Positions 19,817-28,831 of a stretch of 41,030 nucleotides of DNA are shown here, piece by piece (positions within the stretch are counted from its first letter, which is position 1; each line of letters starts with the position of its first letter). The notes under the pieces are model-generated. The model made no database searches and had not been told where the DNA came from. It worked only from the letters and a program-made list of their open reading frames with translations. Source of the stretch: Thermoflexales bacterium (GTDB lineage Bacteria; Chloroflexota; Anaerolineae; B4-G1; SLSP01). The position numbers and the translations under genes are program-made. The stretch lies in NCBI GenBank assembly GCA_007125545.1, contig SLDA01000417.1, positions 1 to 41,030 of the forward strand. Reading direction: 5' to 3'.

Positions 19817-20230
19817 ATGGCTAAACGTACAACTCGACAGGGTGCACGAGGTCGAGGAGGTCCGCGCCGGGTCCGGCGCAACGTGCCTCATGGCTGTATC
19901 CATATCAATACGTCGTTTAACAATACGATTATCACGGTCACCGACCCTGAGGGAAACGTACTGCGCTGGTTGACGCCGGGCGTAGCAGGGTTTAAGGGGA
20001 CACGAAAAAGCACGCCGTTTGCGGCGCGGGTCGCAGCAGAGCGCGTGGCGCAGGACTCCATCAACAACGATGGGATGCGCGAAGTCGATGTTTTTGTCCG
20101 GGGCGCAGGGCCGGGCCGTGAGGCCGCATTGCGTGCCATCGCTGCCGCAGGGTTACGCGTACGTTCGATCGTTGATGCGACCCCGATTCCGCACAATGGG
20201 TGCCGTCCACCCAAGCGGCGGCGCATCTAG
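19817..20230 (+). CDS. rpsK: 30S ribosomal protein S11
   Basis: Platform protein of the small subunit, 137 residues. [51 protein letters not shown] and the C-terminal [14 protein letters not shown] are textbook motifs. The N terminus is a short Arg-rich extension. Confidence 0.98.
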   Translation: MAKRTTRQGARGRGGPRRVRRNVPHGCIHINTSFNNTIITVTDPEGNVLRWLTPGVAGFKGTRKSTPFAARVAAERVAQDSINNDGMREVDVFVRGAGPGREAALRAIAAAGLRVRSIVDATPIPHNGCRPPKRRRI

Positions 20231-20253
20231 GTCGTTGAGGAGTAGGAGAAAGT

Positions 20254-20889
20254 ATGGCAAGACAGACTGGGCCAGTATGCAAGCTTTGTCGCCGCGAAGG
20301 GAAGAAGCTCTTCCTGAAAGGCGAGAAGTGCTTCACAAACTGTACTTACGAAAAACGCTCTTATCCACCCGGCCAGCACGGGCAGCAGGCTTCGTTTCGG
20401 CGACGTAGGTCTTCGGACTACACGTTGCAGTTACGTGCCAAGCAACAGGCACGCCGCGTCTATGGAGTGTTAGAACGACAGTTCCGACGCTACTTGACGA
20501 TTGCCGAGGGGCGTGAAGGGTTGACGGCAGAAAACCTGTTGGCAGTGCTCGAGCAGCGCTTGGACAATGTAGTCTACCGCTTGGGTTTGGCTGATTCCCG
20601 ACCACAAGCTCGGCAACTTGTACAGCATGGCCACATCTTCGTCAACAATCATAAGTTGGATATTCCATCTTACTTGGTGAAGCCCGAGGATGTGGTGAGT
20701 GTGAGACCACAAAGCCGCCGTACACAGTACTTCCGGGATCGTCGCGAACTCCTGGGTCAGCGGGCAATTCCCGAATGGTTGAGCTTCAACGAGGACGAGT
20801 TGTCGGGACGGGTAATGTCACTGCCGACGCGTCAGGAAGTTGACAGCCTCTTCGATGAGCAATTGATTGTTGAGTACTACTCGCGCTAA
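20254..20889 (+). CDS. rpsD: 30S ribosomal protein S4, zinc type
   Basis: Primary 16S rRNA binder, 211 residues. The N terminus keeps the four cysteines of the zinc form (CKLCRREG and KCFTNC). [24 protein letters not shown] and the S4 RNA-binding motif ([20 protein letters not shown]) are clear. Clustered with rpsM, rpsK and rpoA as usual. Confidence 0.98.
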   Translation: MARQTGPVCKLCRREGKKLFLKGEKCFTNCTYEKRSYPPGQHGQQASFRRRRSSDYTLQLRAKQQARRVYGVLERQFRRYLTIAEGREGLTAENLLAVLEQRLDNVVYRLGLADSRPQARQLVQHGHIFVNNHKLDIPSYLVKPEDVVSVRPQSRRTQYFRDRRELLGQRAIPEWLSFNEDELSGRVMSLPTRQEVDSLFDEQLIVEYYSR

Positions 20890-20985
20890 TACTCCGGACG
20901 CCTGCTTGGGTGGACGTGAGTGCGCATATGTGCTCACCATGCTCACCGTTGAGGTAGTCGGGTGTTGGACCAAACAGGAGGCAAC

Positions 20986-21948
20986 GTGTTAGCTGCGCCG
21001 GTTCTACCAAAAGTAGAAGTAGATGTCAATGCTGAACAGTATGGCCGTTATGTTATCGGCCCGCTGGAAAGCGGATATGGTATGACGTTGGGGAACTCCT
21101 TGCGGCGAGTGCTGCTCTCCTCTCTTGAAGGGGCGGCCATCACGGCTGTACGTATCACGGATGTCCCGCATGAGTTTACGGCTGTTGAAGGAGTTCGGGA
21201 GGATGTGGTTCAGATCATTCTCCGACTAAAGCAGATTCGTCTTACGATGGAGGGCGATGGTCCTCAGTATATGACGGTCAGGATCGAGGGCGAAGGTGTG
21301 GTCACCGCCGGTGACATCATCGCGCCACCCGAGATCGAGATTCTGAATCCCGATCTTTATCTGTTCACGGTCAATTCCGATGATGCACATCTGGACCTAG
21401 AGTTAACGGTGGAGAAGGGGCGGGGATACCTGCCGGCTGAGGATCGGGGCCGTGCGCCCATTGGGGTGTTACCGGTTGATGCGATCTTCAGTCCAGTCCG
21501 GCGCGCCAATTTCCGTATCGATCAGGCCCGGGTTGGTCAGTTGACCAACTACGACCGTTTGATCATGGAGATCTGGAGCGATGGACGGATGGCGCCTTTG
21601 GATGCGCTTAAGGAGTCAGCTCGCACTCTAGTGACGCACTTGCGGCTGATTGCAGGCGCTGAAGTCATAGAGGAAGTGGAAATGCCGGAAGCAGAAGCGG
21701 AAGAGGAAATTCCGCATCAGGCTTACGCCACACCGATTGAAGATCTGGGCTTGGGAGTGCGGGTGTACAATGCTCTGAAGCGGACCGGCATTTCCAATGT
21801 TGGCGAGGTTCTGGAGATGCTGTCACGCGGCACCGATGCCCTGCTAGCTATTCGGAACTTTGGTGAGAAGTCGCTCACCGAGTTGCTTGAGCAGCTGGAG
21901 GCCAAGGGGTTCTGGACGGTTGAAGAAGAGGAAGAAGAGGCGGCATAG
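20986..21948 (+). CDS. rpoA: RNA polymerase alpha subunit
   Basis: Alpha subunit for polymerase assembly and promoter UP-element contact, 320 residues. The GTG at 20986 has AGGAGG 4 nt upstream and is preferred over the in-frame GTG at 20962. The N-terminal domain shows FVIGPLE-like YVIGPLESGYGMTLGNSLRR and TRL-type strands. A Glu-rich linker (about residues 230-240) leads to the C-terminal domain with LGVRVYNALKRTGI and NFGEKSLTELLEQL. Confidence 0.97.
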   Translation: MLAAPVLPKVEVDVNAEQYGRYVIGPLESGYGMTLGNSLRRVLLSSLEGAAITAVRITDVPHEFTAVEGVREDVVQIILRLKQIRLTMEGDGPQYMTVRIEGEGVVTAGDIIAPPEIEILNPDLYLFTVNSDDAHLDLELTVEKGRGYLPAEDRGRAPIGVLPVDAIFSPVRRANFRIDQARVGQLTNYDRLIMEIWSDGRMAPLDALKESARTLVTHLRLIAGAEVIEEVEMPEAEAEEEIPHQAYATPIEDLGLGVRVYNALKRTGISNVGEVLEMLSRGTDALLAIRNFGEKSLTELLEQLEAKGFWTVEEEEEEAA

Positions 21949-22062
21949 CCGCACTGCGGCTCCGCGGCCAAGGCTGCGGCGCACCGAACTGGGCTTCTTT
22001 AACGCTGTAGTTCCTGGCTCTGGAACGCTTTGGCTTTAGTCGATATATCAGGAGGTTGGGGG

Positions 22063-22458
22063 ATGCGACATCGTGTCGCTGGTAAGAGGTTAAATCGATC
22101 GTCTGGAAACAGGCGCGCCCTGCGGCGAAACTTGGTGACGGAATTGATCCGGCACGAGCGTATTCGTACGACGCGCGCTAAGGCTGAGGCTATCCGGGGT
22201 CAAGCCGAGAAGTTGATTACGCTCGCGAAGCGCGGTATCGCAGCTTCTGAAGAAGAGCCGTCGCGGGTTCTCTCCGCGCGTCGGCTGGCTGCGGCCCGGA
22301 TGAATGACCCGGAAATGGTGCGGAAGTTGTTTGATGAGATTGCACCCCGTTTCGCAACTCGTCCCGGCGGCTATACGCGGATGCTCAAGTTGGGGCTACG
22401 TAAGGGCGATGCTGCCGAGATGGTTGTGCTGGAACTGGTGGATACGCCCGAAGCTTAA
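22063..22458 (+). CDS. rplQ: 50S ribosomal protein L17
   Basis: Large-subunit protein at the tunnel exit, 131 residues. Start ATG 22063 chosen because AGGAGG lies 7 nt upstream and the protein then opens MRHRVAGKRLNRSSGNRRAL; a frame start at 22030 would add residues foreign to the family. RTTRAKAEAIRGQAEKLITL and GGYTRMLKLG are typical. Downstream lies a small CCGTCT/AGACGG hairpin (22459-22476). Confidence 0.97.
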   Translation: MRHRVAGKRLNRSSGNRRALRRNLVTELIRHERIRTTRAKAEAIRGQAEKLITLAKRGIAASEEEPSRVLSARRLAAARMNDPEMVRKLFDEIAPRFATRPGGYTRMLKLGLRKGDAAEMVVLELVDTPEA

Positions 22459-22575
22459 CCGTCTGCTCCAAGACGGGGTGTGACCGGTTATCTGTAGGGC
22501 TTAGAGATGGTGAGTGTAACTGAGTGCGTGGTGCAGTGTTAGTACGTTTCCAAGAGGATACGACGCGGAGCAGGT

Positions 22576-23313
22576 GTGCGACTTAAGGGCGTGATCTGCT
22601 ATGATGGCACAGGATATGGTGGCTTCCAGATTCAAGCGAACGCGCCCACTATCCAGGCCGAGATTGAGCGGGTCCTGGCCCAGCTCGCCGGGACTGAGAC
22701 GCGTGTCATAGCGGCAGGACGCACCGATGCCGGGGTTCATGCTGAGGGCCAGGTCATCGCCTTCGATACGGACTGGCGACATCCGGTTGTGGATCTGCAG
22801 CGCGGTATGAATGCGTTGCTGCCGCAGCAGATTGCCGTTTTTGAGCTATGTGAGGTCGATGCGCGATTCCACCCGCGCTTCGATGCGCTCACGCGGAGCT
22901 ATCGATACACAATCTATCACGCCATTACGCGCCATCCTCTGTTTACCAGGTTCAGTCTACACGTCGCGCCGTCGTTGGATATCGAAGCTATGGAGCTTGC
23001 CGCCCGGTGCCTGGTCGGAAGTCACGACTTTCTGGCATTCGGCTCACCGCCGCAAGGCAATAATTCGGTCCGGGTGGTCTCGCGTGCACTGTGGTCCTAT
23101 CAGGACCCCTGGCTCACATTCGAGATCGAGGCGAACGCTTTTCTGTACCGGATGGTACGGATGTTGGTGGGTACGCTGCTCCGAGTTGGACGGGGAGCAT
23201 TGAGCCCTGAGGCGTTTGAGCAAATCTTGGAGACACGGGATCGAGAGAAGGCCGGACCTGCGGTTGTCGGACAGGGCCTATGCCTGAAGTCTGTTGTATA
23301 CGCAGAAGACTGA
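22576..23313 (+). CDS. truA: tRNA pseudouridine(38-40) synthase
   Basis: Isomerises uridines 38-40 in the anticodon arm of tRNAs, 245 residues. The catalytic aspartate lies in GRTDAGVHA (about residues 48-56). YDGTGYGGFQIQ near the N terminus, FHPRFDALTRSYRYTIY, HDFLAFGS and NAFLYRMVRMLVGTLL are family marks. GTG start behind GGAG. The position between rplQ and rplM is common in bacteria. Confidence 0.95.
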   Translation: MRLKGVICYDGTGYGGFQIQANAPTIQAEIERVLAQLAGTETRVIAAGRTDAGVHAEGQVIAFDTDWRHPVVDLQRGMNALLPQQIAVFELCEVDARFHPRFDALTRSYRYTIYHAITRHPLFTRFSLHVAPSLDIEAMELAARCLVGSHDFLAFGSPPQGNNSVRVVSRALWSYQDPWLTFEIEANAFLYRMVRMLVGTLLRVGRGALSPEAFEQILETRDREKAGPAVVGQGLCLKSVVYAED

Positions 23314-23353
23314 TTCTGACACGCTCACTTATTACGAATAGGGAGTTTCAAAG

Positions 23354-23809
23354 GTGAAGAACATCAGAATGTATAAGACTTACGTCGCCAAACCGGGAGA
23401 GGTCGAGCGCAAGTGGTATGTTGTTGATGCAACCGATCAGACCTTGGGTCGTCTGGCGACACAGATCGCGACCATCCTTAGGGGTAAGCATAAGCCGGAA
23501 TACACCCCTCACGAGGATGTCGGCGATTTTGTTGTTGTCGTGAATGCAGAAAAAGTGCATGTCACGGGACGCAAGCTGGAGCAGAAGAAATATTACCGGC
23601 ACACGGGTTACCCCGGTGGCATTCGAGAGATTTCGCTTGGCCGGCAGCTGCAGCTACACCCCGAGCGCGTGATTGAGCACGCAGTCAAGGGAATGCTACC
23701 CCGGGGACCGCTGGGACGTCGGCAACTGCGGAAGCTGCGGGTATATGAGGGGGCCGAACACCCCCATGAAGCGCAACAGCCCGAGCCGTTGGTTACCAAC
23801 GAGCGATAG
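23354..23809 (+). CDS. rplM: 50S ribosomal protein L13
   Basis: Early-assembly large-subunit protein, 151 residues. GTG start 8 nt after GGGAG; an ATG at 23369 is the alternative. [60 protein letters not shown] and [18 protein letters not shown] are canonical. Pairs with rpsI. Confidence 0.97.
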   Translation: MKNIRMYKTYVAKPGEVERKWYVVDATDQTLGRLATQIATILRGKHKPEYTPHEDVGDFVVVVNAEKVHVTGRKLEQKKYYRHTGYPGGIREISLGRQLQLHPERVIEHAVKGMLPRGPLGRRQLRKLRVYEGAEHPHEAQQPEPLVTNER

Positions 23810-23841
23810 TGCTTGTCTGAACTGCTTTGAAGGAGATGTGA

Positions 23842-24228
23842 ATGTATTACCAAGGTTTAGGACGTCGTAAGACATCGAGCGCGCGTGTGAGACTGCACGC
23901 GGATGGCACCGGGCAGTTCTTGATCAATGGCAAGCCCTATCGGGAGTACTTTGGTCGAGAAGCTGACTGGCGCAACGTCATGATGCCGCTAGAGGCGACC
24001 CAGACAACGGGACGCTTTGATGTGACCGTCCTCGTCAAGGGCGGTGGCATCACGGGGCAGGCCGAAGCCGTGCAAATGGGCATCGCACGCGCCCTGTTGG
24101 AGGTCAACCCGGACTTCCGCCCCGTGCTGCGTAAGGGCGGGCTTCTGACCCGCGATGCGCGGATGAAAGAGCGGAAGAAGCCGGGCCTCAAGCGGGCCCG
24201 CAAGGCTCCGCAGTACACAAAGCGTTAG
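23842..24228 (+). CDS. rpsI: 30S ribosomal protein S9
   Basis: Head protein whose C-terminal tail reaches the P-site tRNA, 128 residues. YYQGLGRRKTSSARVRL, GGGITGQAEAVQMGIARAL and the tail ending KKPGLKRARKAPQYTKR are typical. AAGGAG precedes the ATG. Last ribosomal gene of the block, followed by a terminator. Confidence 0.98.
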   Translation: MYYQGLGRRKTSSARVRLHADGTGQFLINGKPYREYFGREADWRNVMMPLEATQTTGRFDVTVLVKGGGITGQAEAVQMGIARALLEVNPDFRPVLRKGGLLTRDARMKERKKPGLKRARKAPQYTKR

Positions 24229-24246
24229 TCTACTGATTGCTAAGCT

Positions 24247-24303
24247 AAAGGTAGGTAGTGAGAAGCTAGGTTCTGAGATACCAGCTTCTCCGCCTACCTT
24301 TTT
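24247..24303 (+). terminator. Intrinsic terminator after rpsI
   Basis: A long two-part stem: AAAGGTAGG (24247-24255) with CCTACCTTT (24293-24301), and inner GAGAAGCT (24260-24267) with AGCTTCTC (24283-24290), followed by a T run to 24303. It closes the ribosomal-protein block. Confidence 0.9.
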
Positions 24304-24330
24304 CTCTGCTGCTCTCTGCAGGGGGATACT

Positions 24331-25815
24331 ATGGCGCAGATAACAATAATTGGGCTGGGTCCAGGGTCGAAGGCAGCGCTCACACTTGAGGCCTGGGAGA
24401 TACTGCAGCAGGCCGAGGAAGTGTGGTTGCGTACCGCTCACCATCCCGTCCTGCGGTCAATCTCCACAGCGGGTCAATGGCACTCCTTCGATGCTGTCTA
24501 CGAAGAGGCCGATACCTTTGACGCTGTCTATACCCAGATCGTCGCGGAAGTCTTACGTCTTGGCCGGCGACCTGAGGGTGCGATCTACGCTGTGCCCGGA
24601 CACCCGCTTGTCGGGGAGTCCACGGTGACACGAATCCTGACCGCTGCTGAGCGCGAATCTATCCCGGTGCACGTCGTTCACGGCGTAAGCTTTGTCGAAC
24701 CCTCTCTTACAGCCCTCAATGTCGACGCCCTCGACGGCCTGCAAATTTCCGATGCGTTGGATATCGTGGCGCTTCACCACCCACCACTCAACCCGGATCT
24801 ACCCGCTCTGATTGGCCAGGTCTATAGCCGCGCGGTCGCTTCTGAACTGAAGCTGGTGTTGATGAATCAGTATCCAGACGAGCATCCTGTAGCTCTGCTG
24901 GATGGGGCCGGCACCGAGCGAGAACGCGTGCAACGGCTGCCACTCTATGAGATAGATCGGCATGAAGCTTCTATGCTAACCAGCCTGTACGTGACACCGA
25001 TGGCGAGCGTGAGCGGTTTTGAGGGCTTTCAAGAGACGATTGCTACGTTGCGTTCTCCTGATGGATGCCCCTGGGACCGCGATCAGACACATGCAACGTT
25101 GCGCACTAACCTTCTGGAGGAGTGCTACGAAGTATTGGAAGCTATCGACGCCGACGATCCACTGGCGCTGCGCGAGGAATTGGGTGATCTGTTGTTGCAA
25201 ATCGTACTACACACCCAAATTGCCGTGGAGGAGGGCGACTTTTATATGCCCGAGGTTATCGCTCACATCGACGCCAAACTGAAGCGGCGCCATCCCCACG
25301 TCTGGGGTGGGGTGGATGTCTCGGGTGTCGATGACGTCGTTGTCAACTGGGAGACGATCAAGCAGCGCGAGCGCACTGAGAAAGGTACGGGCGAGCGCTC
25401 GATGCTCCGCGGCATTCCCCTGGCTTTGCCCTCGCTGGCGCAGGCAGCCGCATACGCGGACCGCGCTGGACGTATTGGTTTTGACAAGATAGATGCCGCC
25501 GGAATCTGGGTGGAGTTGCCTGAGAAGGTGCGCCATCTCCTGCAAGCATTGCTTGACTCCCTGGACGAGCTCTGGAATGCAGATGGAGATGGGACACAGG
25601 GCAATGGGCAGGTACTCGGTGATCTGCTCCTCGTTATCGCTGATTGGGCGCGACGTCACGACACGGATCCGGAGAGCACCCTCCGTGAAGCGAACGCCAG
25701 GTTTGCCGGACGCTTTCACACCCTCGAGATTGCCTCGCGAAAGATGGAGGCCTCTCTACAAACACTGTCGCCGGATCTCATCCGGCGACTTTGGGAGAAC
25801 CGCGAGCAATCTTGA
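24331..25815 (+). CDS. mazG: Tetrapyrrole-methylase-like / MazG fusion protein
   Basis: Likely nucleoside triphosphate pyrophosphohydrolase that clears non-canonical or excess NTPs, 494 residues, with the YabN layout of Bacillus. Residues 1 to about 225 form a SAM-dependent tetrapyrrole methylase-like domain (IIGLGPG at 6-12, YAVPGHPLVGES at 86-97). MazG begins near 230 with LRSPDGCPWDRDQT. Its metal-binding acidic residues are in EECYE (263-267) and EELGD (282-286), then RRHPHVWG. A second MazG-like domain (about 385-480) ends NARFAGRF but has QVLGD where an acidic EEMGD is expected, and lacks EExxE. Starts 28 bp after the rpsI terminator with AGGGGG upstream; no clear promoter was found. 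Convergent with trxA. Confidence 0.92.
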   Translation: MAQITIIGLGPGSKAALTLEAWEILQQAEEVWLRTAHHPVLRSISTAGQWHSFDAVYEEADTFDAVYTQIVAEVLRLGRRPEGAIYAVPGHPLVGESTVTRILTAAERESIPVHVVHGVSFVEPSLTALNVDALDGLQISDALDIVALHHPPLNPDLPALIGQVYSRAVASELKLVLMNQYPDEHPVALLDGAGTERERVQRLPLYEIDRHEASMLTSLYVTPMASVSGFEGFQETIATLRSPDGCPWDRDQTHATLRTNLLEECYEVLEAIDADDPLALREELGDLLLQIVLHTQIAVEEGDFYMPEVIAHIDAKLKRRHPHVWGGVDVSGVDDVVVNWETIKQRERTEKGTGERSMLRGIPLALPSLAQAAAYADRAGRIGFDKIDAAGIWVELPEKVRHLLQALLDSLDELWNADGDGTQGNGQVLGDLLLVIADWARRHDTDPESTLREANARFAGRFHTLEIASRKMEASLQTLSPDLIRRLWENREQS

Positions 25816-25819
25816 TGGT

Positions 25820-26158
25820 TCAGGATGTGGGTGGTCCCAGGTAGGGTTCCACCTCTTTTTGGAGGGCTCGTTTCGCCTGATTTCCCACCAGCCGGCTCAC
25901 TTCCTCACCGTTGTTGAAGAGGATCATCGTGGGGATGTTCATAACACCGTACTTCGATGCCAGATCCGAGGTGTCTACGTTCACTTTGACGATGCGCAAT
26001 CGGCCTTCCAATTCGCCGGCAAGTTCCTCAAGCGTGGGCCCCAGCTTGCGACACGGTGGGCACCACTCCGCAAAGAAGTCTACCAGCACCGGCATTGTGT
26101 TGCTACTATCCAGTACTTCCTGGAAGTCAGATTGATCGACCTGTTGTAAGCTTCCCAT
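25820..26158 (-). CDS. trxA: Thioredoxin with CPPC active site
   Basis: Cytoplasmic thiol-disulfide oxidoreductase, 112 residues, one thioredoxin domain without signal peptide. The active site is W32-C33-P34-P35-C36, CPPC instead of the classical CGPC. The cis-proline lies in NIPTMILF, and VDFFAEWC and KVNVDTSDLASKYGV are typical. AGGAGAAGG precedes the ATG. Its stop lies 4 bp from the mazG stop (convergent). The substitution is known from other thioredoxin-fold proteins and should shift redox potential; the specific partner is unknown. Confidence 0.92.
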   Translation of the reverse strand: MGSLQQVDQSDFQEVLDSSNTMPVLVDFFAEWCPPCRKLGPTLEELAGELEGRLRIVKVNVDTSDLASKYGVMNIPTMILFNNGEEVSRLVGNQAKRALQKEVEPYLGPPTS

Positions 26159-26225
26159 ATTACCTTCTCCTATCGTGAAACACCAAGGACACGGCGTGCG
26201 CGTCAGGGTGATTATAACTATGCCG

Positions 26226-26253
26226 ATTATCGCACGCCCAAGGGTGATGTCAA
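26226..26253 (-). promoter_or_regulatory. Promoter of trxA
   Basis: On the minus strand TTGACA (26253-26248) and GATAAT (26231-26226) are 16 bp apart, about 70 bp upstream of the trxA start. A second TATAAT-like element lies closer to the gene. Divergent from the promoter of the LysM/M23 gene. Confidence 0.65.
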
Positions 26254-26274
26254 GCCGGATGCATAGCCGGCTAT

Positions 26275-26303
26275 TTGCGGTCTGAGTTTGGCTGTGCTAT
26301 AAT
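26275..26303 (+). promoter_or_regulatory. Promoter of first LysM/M23 gene
   Basis: TTGCGG (26275-26280), 17 bp, then TATAAT (26298-26303) preceded by TGC, an extended -10. It gives a leader of roughly 70 nt. Confidence 0.75.
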
Positions 26304-26383
26304 GGTCTAGAAAGGCAATCCCACGGGTTGGCGGTGGCGCATATTCTGCCTCTCCGATAACGGGTTTCTGCCGACAAGAACCT

Positions 26384-27643
26384 ATGACAGATGAATCCAG
26401 TAGGTATCAAGAGAGCCCGGTAGATTCCGAACCGGACCCGGATTTACTCCAGCGGGCCTTGGATTTAGCCCCTGAGCCTGAAGAGGCTATGGAGAGATCT
26501 CGGTACCGTCTTCTGGGCAAAGTCGTAGCAATGGTGACAGCCACTATCTGGCGTCGAGCTTATGACCGCCGGGTCGTTGATGCTTTTTTGGGACGCTATA
26601 GTGCTCATGTCGCCATCGTCCTGTTGGCGCTTGTGTTGAGCTTCGCCGGTCAGATCACCGTGACCTCTATCGACGTGATGGGGTCTGCCGCTTCTCGATC
26701 CCTCTCCCTACCCGCCGCTGCAGAACCAGTGGTCACCCCCACGCCCGAATCCGATGACCTGGGCTATCAGATGCAGCGCCCCCGGGCGGTCGTCCGCCGC
26801 GCAAATCCACTGACCACCATTCCTGAGCGGGTTCGTCTAGAAGTGATTACCTACACGGTTGAGTCCGGCGACAACATCTTCTGGATAGCTGAAAAGTTCA
26901 AGCTCTCCTATACGACCATCGTCTGGTCCAATATGGAAGCCTTGCAGGGTGCGCCCTGGTTGATACAGCCGGGCCTGACCCTGGCTATTCCTCCCGTTGA
27001 TGGCGCCTATCACACCGTTATGCCGGGCGAGAGCGCGACCGCGATCGCTGAGAAGTACCAAGTGTCTCCAGACGCACTCTACAACGAGTGGAACCCGATT
27101 ACGGTCGGGCAGTCGCTAGCGGAAGGCACATTGCTGGTGATTCCCGGTGGCGTCGGTGAGGAGTTCGAATTGGAGGCACCGCCGGCGACACCCAGGTTGC
27201 CCGGGGTGGGGACGGCCTCCGGTAGTTGGGGATATTGTGGAGCCACGGCCGTTTCGGGTTACGGTGCTAATGGATGGTTCATCTTGCCGACGGGCTCGCG
27301 TGCCGTCTCGGGCTATGTGTTCGCCGATCGTCGTAACCCCCGTCATATTGGCCTTGATTATCGCTGCCGTCTTGGTGACCCTATCTATGCAGCGGATGCC
27401 GGGGTTGTCGTTTGGGCAGGCTGGAGTGGTGGTTACGGCAATCTCGTAAGGGTCCGCCATGGGAACGGATATGAGACATACTATGCTCACTTCAGTGCCT
27501 ATGCAGTGAGTTGTGGCGACCCTGTTCGGCAGGGACAGATCGTGGGATACTGTGGCAGCACAGGCTGGTCCACAGGGCCGCACTTGCACTACGAGATTCG
27601 GTTGAACGGTGTTCCGCAGAACCCGGCTCGCTTTGAGCCATAG
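26384..27643 (+). CDS. Membrane-anchored LysM / M23 peptidase
   Basis: Predicted cell-wall hydrolase, 419 residues. An Asp/Glu-rich N-terminal cytoplasmic part is followed by one membrane helix (about residues 74-90), a Pro/Thr linker, two LysM peptidoglycan-binding modules (about 156-203 and 208-254) and a C-terminal M23 (LytM-type) zinc peptidase domain. The M23 ligands are present: H321 and D325 in HIGLD, H369 in YYAHF and GPHLHYE (H400, H402). It has the make-up of an active endopeptidase, unlike regulator forms that lost the ligands. No clear Shine-Dalgarno site precedes ATG 26384. A paralogue follows 32 bp downstream, so the pair is probably co-transcribed. Confidence 0.9.
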   Translation: MTDESSRYQESPVDSEPDPDLLQRALDLAPEPEEAMERSRYRLLGKVVAMVTATIWRRAYDRRVVDAFLGRYSAHVAIVLLALVLSFAGQITVTSIDVMGSAASRSLSLPAAAEPVVTPTPESDDLGYQMQRPRAVVRRANPLTTIPERVRLEVITYTVESGDNIFWIAEKFKLSYTTIVWSNMEALQGAPWLIQPGLTLAIPPVDGAYHTVMPGESATAIAEKYQVSPDALYNEWNPITVGQSLAEGTLLVIPGGVGEEFELEAPPATPRLPGVGTASGSWGYCGATAVSGYGANGWFILPTGSRAVSGYVFADRRNPRHIGLDYRCRLGDPIYAADAGVVVWAGWSGGYGNLVRVRHGNGYETYYAHFSAYAVSCGDPVRQGQIVGYCGSTGWSTGPHLHYEIRLNGVPQNPARFEP

Positions 27644-27675
27644 TCTCTTCTGAGTTTGTTCCGGCGTAGAACCCT

Positions 27676-28791
27676 ATGACCCAACTTCCAACAGAGGCCT
27701 TGAGTTGGCGCGGTTCACCCTTGTTGCGTGGTATTGCACGCATCGCGGGGCTGATCTGGCGCTGGAATGACGACTACATTGGACAACGTCCGGCGCGCGG
27801 TCGTCTGACAGCGCACTTTGGGCTCATTGTTACGCTCGCTTTCTGGGTGCTCCTGGGTGCTTTCGGGCTTGATTCGCTTTCTTCGCTGGTGGATGCGGCG
27901 GATAGGACTTTCCTGAAGGGGATGGCGCAAGATGTAGATGCCGCTTCCGATGCCGGAGTCATTGTTGAGCATCCTTACTCCCGTGTCAGTTCTTATGCCC
28001 AGATCGGCCGTCAGGCCCAAGCTCATACGGCTATTCCGCAACGTCCGCGCTTGGGCGTGGAAACCTATACGGTTCAACTGGGCGACACACCCGAGAAGAT
28101 CGCGGAACACTTCGGTCTGCAGCCAACAACTCTCCTTTGGTCCAATCCTGAGATGGAAAAGGCGCCTGATCTACTCAACATAGGTCAGGTCCTGACCATC
28201 CTACCCTTAGACGGTGTCTATCACACCGTCGCCGTCAGCGACACGCTGGAAAGCTTGGCAGAGGTCTACAAGGTCGAGGTTGAGGAGATTATATCCTGTC
28301 CCTTCAATGACATCCCGGCCGATCAGGAATTGGCAGTGGGTTCTCAGATCATCGTGCCAGGCGGGACGAAGCCCTATGAAACCCGCAATGTCACGCTCTA
28401 CACCAGTTCTGCGCCAGTTAGTGTTCAGGCGTTGGGCCTCTTCCACAGGCCCGCGCCGGGAGTCATAACTCAAGGTTACTGGTATGGACATCGCGCTATT
28501 GATATCGGAGCACCGTTGGGCACCGTGATTCGTGCCGCTGACAGTGGTTACGTGAGCTTCGCGGGCTGGACCGATGTTGGCTACGGATACCTATTGGTGA
28601 TTAACCACAATAACGGCTACGAGACCTACTATGCGCACCTGAGTTGGTACTTTGTCCAGGAAGGTGACATTGTCACACCTGGACAGGAGATCGGCAGGAT
28701 GGGCAGCACCGGTAACTCCACCGGTCCCCATCTGCACTTCGAGATTCGCTACAATGGCTATCCGATGAACCCCAACCACTACTTGCCGTAG
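27676..28791 (+). CDS. Membrane-anchored LysM / M23 peptidase, tandem paralogue
   Basis: Second predicted cell-wall hydrolase, 371 residues, same design as its neighbour: membrane helix (about 46-65), linker, two LysM modules (about 129-176 and 181-228), M23 domain. Zinc ligands are intact: H272 and D276 in GHRAIDIG, H320 in YYAHLS, and GPHLHFE (H352, H354). The start context (AGAACCCTATGACC) resembles that of the upstream paralogue (AGAACCTATGACA) and also lacks a Shine-Dalgarno site, which supports a tandem duplication followed by divergence of the N-terminal part. Confidence 0.9.
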   Translation: MTQLPTEALSWRGSPLLRGIARIAGLIWRWNDDYIGQRPARGRLTAHFGLIVTLAFWVLLGAFGLDSLSSLVDAADRTFLKGMAQDVDAASDAGVIVEHPYSRVSSYAQIGRQAQAHTAIPQRPRLGVETYTVQLGDTPEKIAEHFGLQPTTLLWSNPEMEKAPDLLNIGQVLTILPLDGVYHTVAVSDTLESLAEVYKVEVEEIISCPFNDIPADQELAVGSQIIVPGGTKPYETRNVTLYTSSAPVSVQALGLFHRPAPGVITQGYWYGHRAIDIGAPLGTVIRAADSGYVSFAGWTDVGYGYLLVINHNNGYETYYAHLSWYFVQEGDIVTPGQEIGRMGSTGNSTGPHLHFEIRYNGYPMNPNHYLP

Positions 28792-28831
28792 CCCTCAGTA
28801 CTTGTAGAAACACTGCTTTCAGGAGGGTGAC

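Noticed and set aside
20917-20945. GTGAG...CTCAC near-palindrome upstream of rpoA
   Set aside because: Only 5 bp pair cleanly; too weak to call as an operator or hairpin.
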